Origin: Streptomyces sp. NBC_00239
GTDB taxonomy: Bacteria > Actinomycetota > Actinomycetes > Streptomycetales > Streptomycetaceae
DNA: 53,565 nucleotides
Reading direction: 5' to 3'
Assembly: GCF_036194065.1 (NCBI RefSeq)
Contig: NZ_CP108099.1
Coordinates: 1 to 53,565, forward strand
The position numbers were made by a program, and so were the translations under genes. This document shows, piece by piece, positions 47,978 through 53,565 of this stretch. The notes below the pieces were generated by a model that was not told the DNA's origin, made no database searches, and saw only the letters and a program-made list of their open reading frames with translations. Position 1 is the stretch's first letter. Every line of letters starts with the position of its first letter.

Positions 47978-50900
47978 CTACATGTCGACGTCGAGGTCGA
48001 TCTCCGGCGCGGGCGGCGCCGGGGGCTCCGGTGCCGGGACTGCGACGGGCTCCGGCTCGGGGGCCGCGGGCTCCGGGGTGGCGTCGCGCTCGGCCCGTGC
48101 CAGCTCCTGGCCCAGCCGTTCGTAGTCCGTCCCGTACCCGCCGAGACCGGTGTCGCGGCGCTCGCGCTCCAGCTCCTCGGCCTGCGGCTGCTGCCGCTCC
48201 GCCTCCTTCTGCCGCTCAGCTTCCTGCTCCCGCTCCTGGGCGCGCTGCTGCAGGATCTCCTGCGCGAGGCGGGCCTGCTCCATCGCCTCCATCAGCTGCT
48301 CCTCGACGGACTGCGTCGGCGCGGCCGGGGCGGCGGGAGCGGCCGGGGCCTCGGGCTCCTCGATCTCGGGCTCCGGGGCGCGGCGCTCCAGCTCGGTCCG
48401 GGCGAGGTCGGCTTCGTCCCGCACGGTCTGGGTCTCCTCGACCCACGCCTCGCGGGCCTGCTGGACCTCCTGGTACCGGCTCGCGCGGTCGCCCATCGTC
48501 TCGGCGATGTCGCGGCTGGTCTGGGCGCGGTCGAGGGTCTCCTTCACCAGGTCGCTGGGGTCGATCTCGGCCTGCAGCGTGGGCACCTGCTGCAGCGCCA
48601 TCGACTGGGCGAGGGCCTCCTGGTGCTCGTTGTAGCCGGTCGCGGTCTGCGCCTCGTACATGGCCTGGGTGACGCGCTCCTCGTGCTCGGCGGCCTCCTT
48701 CTCCGCCTGCTCCTGGGCGCGCAGCTCCATCTGCACGGCCTGGTCCTTGAAGTCGCGCTCGGCGGTGAACGCCTTCTGCATGTCGTCGGCGACGTACGGC
48801 GGCGCCCACTCTTCCTCGCGCTCGGCACGCTCGATCATCTGCCGCAGCGTCTCGTCGGACGCGCGGGCGATGTCGGCTTCCTTCTCGTCGATGCCCAGGG
48901 CACGGCGCGCGCGCTCCCAGTCTGCGCGGGCCTCGACCGCACCCTGCGGCGGGGCCTGGCCGATGGCGTTGGTGTCGTGGTCGTAGCCGTGGGCCTCGCG
49001 GTAGCGCTCGACCCGGCCGGCGCGGCGCTCCCAGTCGGCCCGCTCGGTCGGGTCCTCGGGCACCGGGCCCAGCCGGTCAACGGCCCACGCGGGCTGCTCC
49101 TCGGCGACGCGCTGGCCCAGCCGCTCGGTGCGCTCGTCCATCTCGACGGCCCACTCCTGCAGGAAGCGGCCCAGGTCGCCGTCCAGGTCCGGGGTGCGGG
49201 CCGTGTAGGAGTCCATCGCCTCCCAGCGGGCCTCGCGCTCCTCGGCCTGGCGCCGGGCGACCTCCTGGTCCTGACCGGCGTGCAGCACCTCGACGTTCTG
49301 TGCGAACGCCTCGTTCTGCCGCATCAGGTCCTCGAAGTGCGGGTGCGCCTCGGCCTCGACCGGCTCGGGGATGTCGACCAGCTGCTCGACGTCGGCGTCC
49401 GTCATCTCCTCGGCGGCCCGCAGCGCGGCGGCCAGCTCCGCCTCCTGGCGCTCGATCGTCTCCGGGTCGGTGCCGGCGTGCAGCGTCTCGACCCCGGCCT
49501 GGGTGGCGAGGGTCTGCTTCATCAGCTCGGCGTGCGGGTCGCTCTGCTGCGCGGCCTCGGCCGCGCGCTGCAGCTCCTCCGGGTCGACCGGCGCCTGCCC
49601 GGCCTCGACCGCGTCCTCGACCTTGCGCTCCTGCTCGGCGAGGGCGGCACGCTGCTCGGCCTCCTCGGCGCGGATCTGGTCGCGCTCGACCAGGTTGTAC
49701 GCCTTGTTCAGCCGGTCGTGCAGCACCTTGGCGACGTCGTCGGCGGTCTCCAGCTCGCGGGAGCGGGCGGTGCGCACCAGCAGGTCCTCGGCGTCGAATC
49801 CCTGCTCCTCGACGTGCCGGGCCAACCGCAGCAGGGAGCCGAACGCCTCGCTGCTCGCGCACCGCTCGTAGTCCTCGGTGCCGATGGCCTGCAGCAGGGC
49901 GTTGCCGAAGCGCTTCTCGGCGTCCTGCTCCTTCACGCCCGACCACACCGGCTCCAGCACGGCGAGGTGCTCGCGGCGCTCCAGCTCGGCCTCGATCGTC
50001 TTCGTCGCGGTCAGCTCCAGCCCGCTGCGCTGCAGCGTGGAGTCCAGCACGGCGAGGTGGTGGGGGATCTCCTCCTGCTTGAGCCCGTCGCCGTCCCGGT
50101 GGGTGATGACGTACCCGAAGTTCTCCATCTCGCCGCGGGTGAGCATGACGTACAGCGCCTCGCGGTTGGTCGAGTTGGGATCGACCAGGGAGTGGCAGAC
50201 CCCGACCGTGCGGCCCTGCGCACCGTGGACGGTCGCGGCGTAGGCCAGCTCGACGTGCTCCTTCACGTATCCGGCCGGGAGGTGCATCTGGGAGCCGTCC
50301 TCCAGCTTCACCATCAGCGCCCCGTTGTCGCTGATCCCGGTGACCTCGGCCACCGTGCGGTTGACCGCGAAGCTGCCGTTCTCGGCCGTGATGTTCCGGT
50401 TGTTGCGGCGCAGCTGGATCAGGTCGCCGACACCGGCCTTGGTCTCGATGCCGTGCTCCTCGCGGCCGGTACGCAGCACCACGCCGTCCTCGGAGACCTT
50501 GCCCGCGCGCACCAGGTCGGCGCGGACCCGGGCGGACAGCTCGGCGACCTGGGCGTTGTCCTGGGCGATGAGCAGCGGGTTGCGGCCGTCGAGGTGGTCG
50601 GTCAGCCATGCCTGGTAGGCGCGCTCGGTCATCTCCTCGGCGGACCCGCCGCGCCACCGGCCGTGCAGCTCGTAGGCGGCCAGCGCCTCGCTGTCGCCCT
50701 CGCGCAGCTGGAGGGAGGCGTCGGCCTCCCACTGGCGCACGACCTTCTCGCCGGTGACCGGGTCGGTGTCGCGGAAGCGGCGGACCTCGTCCAGGACGTG
50801 CACGCCGGGTGCGTCCTCGACCCACTGGGCGAAGATGCCGCCCGCGCCCACGGCCGTGAGCTGGTGGTGGTCACCGGCCGGGACGCACTTCGCGCCGGCG

Positions 50901-53002
50901 GCCTCGATGAGCGCCCGGACCTGGTCCATGTCGCTGTTGTCGGTCATACCGGCCTCGTCGACGATGACCAGGGCGCCCGCCGGGATGCGGTACTTCTCGG
51001 CGTCCGCGATCGGGCGGCCCTCGGCGATCGACCGGTTGGCAATCAGCATCATCTCGATGTTGGCGACGTTCTCCACGCCCTCGTCGCGCAGCACCTCGGC
51101 GGCGCGCTGGCCGCTGGCCAGACCGATGACCTTGCGGCCCTCGTGCGCCTCCCACACCTCGGTCAGCGCGGCCAGCGTGTAGCTCTTGCCCGCGCCGGCC
51201 GGGCCGACCAGCAGGTCGACCTTGCGGCCGGAGGTGGCGGCGGCCCGGACGAAGTCGGCCTGGCGGCCCTTGAGCCCGCGGCGCTGGATGACTTCCTCGA
51301 CCAGCTCGCTGGGCACGGTCGGCGCCCCGCGCTTGCCCGCGAACTCGGCCAGTCGGCCCTCGGTGCGCAGGGCCTCCTCGGTGGCGTACCGGTCGAAGGT
51401 GTCGGGGTTCGGCTCGTACTTGAACGTCCCGTCGGTGCGCTGCAGCTCGGCGGGGACCTCGACCAGGGCGGGCGCCTTGGTGAGCACCACGCCGTTGTCG
51501 GCGGTCGGGGAGAGCGCGTCGTCGGCCAGCTGGTTGAGCAGGTCGCGGACCTGCTGGCGCTCCAGTCCGCCCAGCGTGTCGGGGAGCTGCCGGTTCAGCT
51601 CGACCAGCAGGTCAGGGCGCGTCCAGGTGGGCTTCGCCTCCTGCACCGCGGCGATGGCGCGGCGCTGGATGACCTCGGGGTCGAACTCCTTGGCGGGGCG
51701 GTGCAGATCGTGGATGGCGGACTCTTCGGCGATCCGCTCGGGCACGTCGGCCAGCGACTCGCGGAAGCGGGCCTGGCTCGACGCCTCCCAGCGCTGGAGC
51801 AGGGTTTCCCTGGTCACAGCGTCGTGCTTCTTGGCCGCGCGCTGCCGGAGGCTGACGTCCTCGCTGATCCGGGCCAGCGTGTAGGCGGAGGGGGCGACGC
51901 CGTACTTCTCCTCGAACGCCTTGGCGACCTCGGCGACCTCGGCGGTGATGGCGGTGCGCCGGCTGCTGAACGAGTCCCGCAGGTCCTGGTCCACGCCGAC
52001 GATCTCGCGGGCCTTGCCGTCCGGGCGCATCTGCACCCGCCAGCCCATCACGCGCTCCAGCTCCTGCTCGGCGACGCGCTCGGCGAGGTGCCCGGCGGCC
52101 TGCTTGTGCCGGAACAGGCCCGTTCCGTCCAGTGCCCGCCACACCTCGCGCTCGCGGCCGGTGACCGGGTCGACGTCCACGCAGCGGACCTTGTTCAGCA
52201 CGGCGGCGTGGACGTGCAGCTGCGGGTCGTCCTGCCTGCTCGTGTGCTGGGCGAACGCGGCCACGATGAACTTGTCGGCCTTGACGTACTCGCCGCTGGT
52301 GCGGCCGTCCTTGCTCGCGCCGTGGTGGCCCTTACGGGTGTACCCGGCCTCGTCCTGCATGTGCTCCAGACCGGCCTGCACGCCCGCCTTCCAGCAGTCC
52401 CACAGCTGGTCGGCCTGGCGGCTGAACTTCTGGGCCGTCTCCAGGTCGCCGGCCTCGCGCGCCTCGGCGGCCTTGACCTGCAGCGCGGCGTGCGCCACCG
52501 ACCACGACTTCGGAGCCGAGAACGTCAGGTCGTAGTACAGCTTCGCGCTGGGGGCTTCCTTGCGCGTGCTGATCTCGATGGCCTTGAGCTGCTCGGGGCT
52601 CAGCACCCCGCCCGGGGTACGGGCCTCGGCCGCGGCGAGGTTCTTCTCCAGGCGCTTCTCGTACGCCTTCTCGTAGTTGCGCGGCGCGTCGCCGAGACGG
52701 CACTCCTTGCGGATCTTCTTCTCCGCCTGGGCGTACTCCTCGCTGCCCTCGGGGTGCGGGATCGACGCCAGCCGGGCGTACATCTCGTCCCGCTTCCGGG
52801 GGTCGATGAAGTCGCTGTACAGGTCCTCGAAGACGTCGTTGGCGACCTCGCCCGACAGTCCAAGGTCCGCGATGCCGTCGCCGGTCCAGAAACCGGGCGG
52901 CTCCCCCTGCAGCTCGATCGAGCGCAGGTAGTAATGCTCGGCACCGGCACCGACCGTCTTGGTCAGGTAGCCGGGATCTGAGCCTGCACTGATCGACAAC
53001 AT
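47978..53002 (-). CDS. traA: MobF-type relaxase-helicase (TraA/TrwC-like)
   Basis: A 1674-residue relaxase. The N-terminal TrwC domain has a Tyr pair (Tyr24-Tyr25 in AEHYYLR, with Tyr12 nearby) and the metal-binding His triad (His253, His263, His265 in DDPQLHVHAAVLN). The helicase part has Walker A LVGPAGAGKSYTL (about 598-610), Walker B VIVDEAG (Asp682, Glu683) and YAATVHGAQGRTVG (about 921-934). The protein nicks oriT, stays bound to the 5' end and unwinds the strand. Residues 1156-1190 and 1221-1256 repeat a LMxQ...LHAGxD unit. The C-terminus is coiled coil and then Pro-rich, ending EIDLDVDM. The ATG at 53002 lacks a ribosome site; TACTCT lies 9 bases upstream, so a leaderless message is possible. 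Confidence 0.9.
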   Translation of the reverse strand: MLSISAGSDPGYLTKTVGAGAEHYYLRSIELQGEPPGFWTGDGIADLGLSGEVANDVFEDLYSDFIDPRKRDEMYARLASIPHPEGSEEYAQAEKKIRKECRLGDAPRNYEKAYEKRLEKNLAAAEARTPGGVLSPEQLKAIEISTRKEAPSAKLYYDLTFSAPKSWSVAHAALQVKAAEAREAGDLETAQKFSRQADQLWDCWKAGVQAGLEHMQDEAGYTRKGHHGASKDGRTSGEYVKADKFIVAAFAQHTSRQDDPQLHVHAAVLNKVRCVDVDPVTGREREVWRALDGTGLFRHKQAAGHLAERVAEQELERVMGWRVQMRPDGKAREIVGVDQDLRDSFSSRRTAITAEVAEVAKAFEEKYGVAPSAYTLARISEDVSLRQRAAKKHDAVTRETLLQRWEASSQARFRESLADVPERIAEESAIHDLHRPAKEFDPEVIQRRAIAAVQEAKPTWTRPDLLVELNRQLPDTLGGLERQQVRDLLNQLADDALSPTADNGVVLTKAPALVEVPAELQRTDGTFKYEPNPDTFDRYATEEALRTEGRLAEFAGKRGAPTVPSELVEEVIQRRGLKGRQADFVRAAATSGRKVDLLVGPAGAGKSYTLAALTEVWEAHEGRKVIGLASGQRAAEVLRDEGVENVANIEMMLIANRSIAEGRPIADAEKYRIPAGALVIVDEAGMTDNSDMDQVRALIEAAGAKCVPAGDHHQLTAVGAGGIFAQWVEDAPGVHVLDEVRRFRDTDPVTGEKVVRQWEADASLQLREGDSEALAAYELHGRWRGGSAEEMTERAYQAWLTDHLDGRNPLLIAQDNAQVAELSARVRADLVRAGKVSEDGVVLRTGREEHGIETKAGVGDLIQLRRNNRNITAENGSFAVNRTVAEVTGISDNGALMVKLEDGSQMHLPAGYVKEHVELAYAATVHGAQGRTVGVCHSLVDPNSTNREALYVMLTRGEMENFGYVITHRDGDGLKQEEIPHHLAVLDSTLQRSGLELTATKTIEAELERREHLAVLEPVWSGVKEQDAEKRFGNALLQAIGTEDYERCASSEAFGSLLRLARHVEEQGFDAEDLLVRTARSRELETADDVAKVLHDRLNKAYNLVERDQIRAEEAEQRAALAEQERKVEDAVEAGQAPVDPEELQRAAEAAQQSDPHAELMKQTLATQAGVETLHAGTDPETIERQEAELAAALRAAEEMTDADVEQLVDIPEPVEAEAHPHFEDLMRQNEAFAQNVEVLHAGQDQEVARRQAEEREARWEAMDSYTARTPDLDGDLGRFLQEWAVEMDERTERLGQRVAEEQPAWAVDRLGPVPEDPTERADWERRAGRVERYREAHGYDHDTNAIGQAPPQGAVEARADWERARRALGIDEKEADIARASDETLRQMIERAEREEEWAPPYVADDMQKAFTAERDFKDQAVQMELRAQEQAEKEAAEHEERVTQAMYEAQTATGYNEHQEALAQSMALQQVPTLQAEIDPSDLVKETLDRAQTSRDIAETMGDRASRYQEVQQAREAWVEETQTVRDEADLARTELERRAPEPEIEEPEAPAAPAAPAAPTQSVEEQLMEAMEQARLAQEILQQRAQEREQEAERQKEAERQQPQAEELERERRDTGLGGYGTDYERLGQELARAERDATPEPAAPEPEPVAVPAPEPPAPPAPEIDLDVDM

Positions 53003-53565
53003 CGAGACTCAGAGTAGGCGGTTTTCAAGATCAACAACAGCCATCGGATCGTGATGCATAGGTGTGGGGGTTGTTGTAGTGAGCAGGGGAATTACGGTGT
53101 GTTAGGTGGTCCGGATGATCAAGGGAAGAGAAGAGGTCCGGGGTCCGGGGGCCGAGGAAGATCAAAAAGGGTCGCTACGGCGGCGGAGAGAGGCGGTCCT
53201 GCGGCCTTCCGGGTCGCATTCGGCCTGCATCGGCGGGCCTCGGCCCTCGCGGTGACGCGCACGGTCTGCACCGAAATGTTCCGGTCGGCGGGCACGGCCC
53301 GCACTGGCTCCGGCGCTCGCGCTGCGGAAGCGTCCACCGGCGGCTCGCCGCGCCAAACCAAGAGGCGGCACTGGCCACCCGCCGCGCCCGTGCGCTACGG
53401 TCGGCGGCGACGACTTCGACCCCCGCCGGGACACCCGGCGGGGGTCGACTGTTACCAAGGGCCGGTTCCGGGGCCGGGGAAACCCGCCCCACGCCGCGCG
53501 GCCGGCGCGCTCGCGCGGCGGGCCTGGCTTCCCCACCACCCCGGGCGACGGACACGGACCGTGAC
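53003..53565. other. non-coding region upstream of the relaxase, candidate oriT
   Basis: About 560 bases without a supported gene. The start of a MobF relaxase gene is a usual place for oriT. A strong hairpin (53417-53447: CGACCCCCGCCGGG, loop ACA, CCCGGCGGGGGTCG) and scattered TTCCCCAC/GGGGAAA words lie here. The nick site was not identified. Confidence 0.4.
53417..53447. terminator. strong hairpin upstream of the relaxase
   Basis: A 14-bp perfect stem with a 3-base loop (ACA). It may be a terminator for DNA beyond the window or part of oriT. Confidence 0.6.

Noticed and set aside
48623..52981. A very long open frame on the strand opposite the relaxase
   Set aside because: It is a mirror of relaxase codon bias at high GC. 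It has no domain motifs and no ribosome site, and the relaxase motifs are unambiguous.
53119..53361. A small minus-strand gene upstream of the relaxase
   Set aside because: No ribosome site, Arg/Ala/Pro-rich composition typical of random high-GC DNA, and overlapping frames equally open.
1..53565. Linear plasmid telomeres or Tap/Tpg terminal protein genes
   Set aside because: No terminal inverted repeats match between the window ends, and no terminal-protein genes were recognised.
1..53565. CRISPR arrays, tRNA or rRNA genes
   Set aside because: No regularly spaced repeats, clover-leaf arrangement or rRNA signatures were seen.

Overview
The window is about 53.6 kb of very GC-rich DNA. Codon use, frequent GTG starts, 4-base start/stop overlaps and the gene families all suggest a Streptomyces or close actinomycete plasmid (or a plasmid-like integrated element). 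No rRNA, tRNA or CRISPR array was seen. Almost everything readable belongs to plasmid replication, partition, conjugation or accessory functions. I cannot tell from the sequence alone whether the window is a complete circle.

Layout. Positions 1-1100 carry a dense field of GGGGAA/TTCCCC repeats, overlapping an HNH-nuclease operon (406-2239, minus). 2428-7345 holds a membrane Mrr-like protein, then a minus operon (NERD protein, three unknowns, Phd-domain regulator). A group II intron (about 7881-10288) is inserted beside a 20-bp palindrome. 10591-16020 is the replication block: two unknowns, an HTH protein, a primase-type replication protein with a structured leader, and a ribbon-helix-helix protein. 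16505-25934 is accessory: acetyltransferase and TPR regulator, a Spo11/Topo VI-A-like protein, a NUDIX enzyme, a zinc-finger/RapZ-C-like protein, and a fusion carrying an ATPase-less fragment of a conjugation coupling protein. 26052-31179 has a tyrosine recombinase, a degenerate recombinase-like protein and a zinc-finger exonuclease. 31548-33062 is a pseudo-caspase/TPR-like protein.

33147-39487 is one tightly coupled minus operon of eleven genes (acidic-tailed proteins, a membrane protein, DnaB-N-like, DUF1643-like, DUF4326-like, C5 methyltransferase, ASCH and two small proteins). A short second unit lies at 39584-40062. 40361-45534 (plus) is the transfer operon: RHH repressor, DUF2637 spread protein, TraG/VirD4 coupling ATPase, DUF4913-like protein. 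45613-47345 (minus) is a ParA/ParB-like pair, and 47978-53002 a MobF relaxase-helicase.

How it works together. The relaxase nicks and unwinds plasmid DNA, the TraG-type ATPase couples it to a channel, and the DUF2637 protein and the 4-TM protein at 34465-35226 are the only candidate channel parts; no VirB4-like ATPase was found. The ParA/ParB-like pair probably acts on four copies of the perfect palindrome GTCACCCAAATTTGGGTGAC (1326, 7852, 45562, 45859), which I propose as the centromere. Several minus-strand proteins, including the relaxase, end in a similar acidic-hydrophobic tail that may be a docking or translocation signal. Two families of hairpins with constant apices and variable stems lie between genes and are unexplained.
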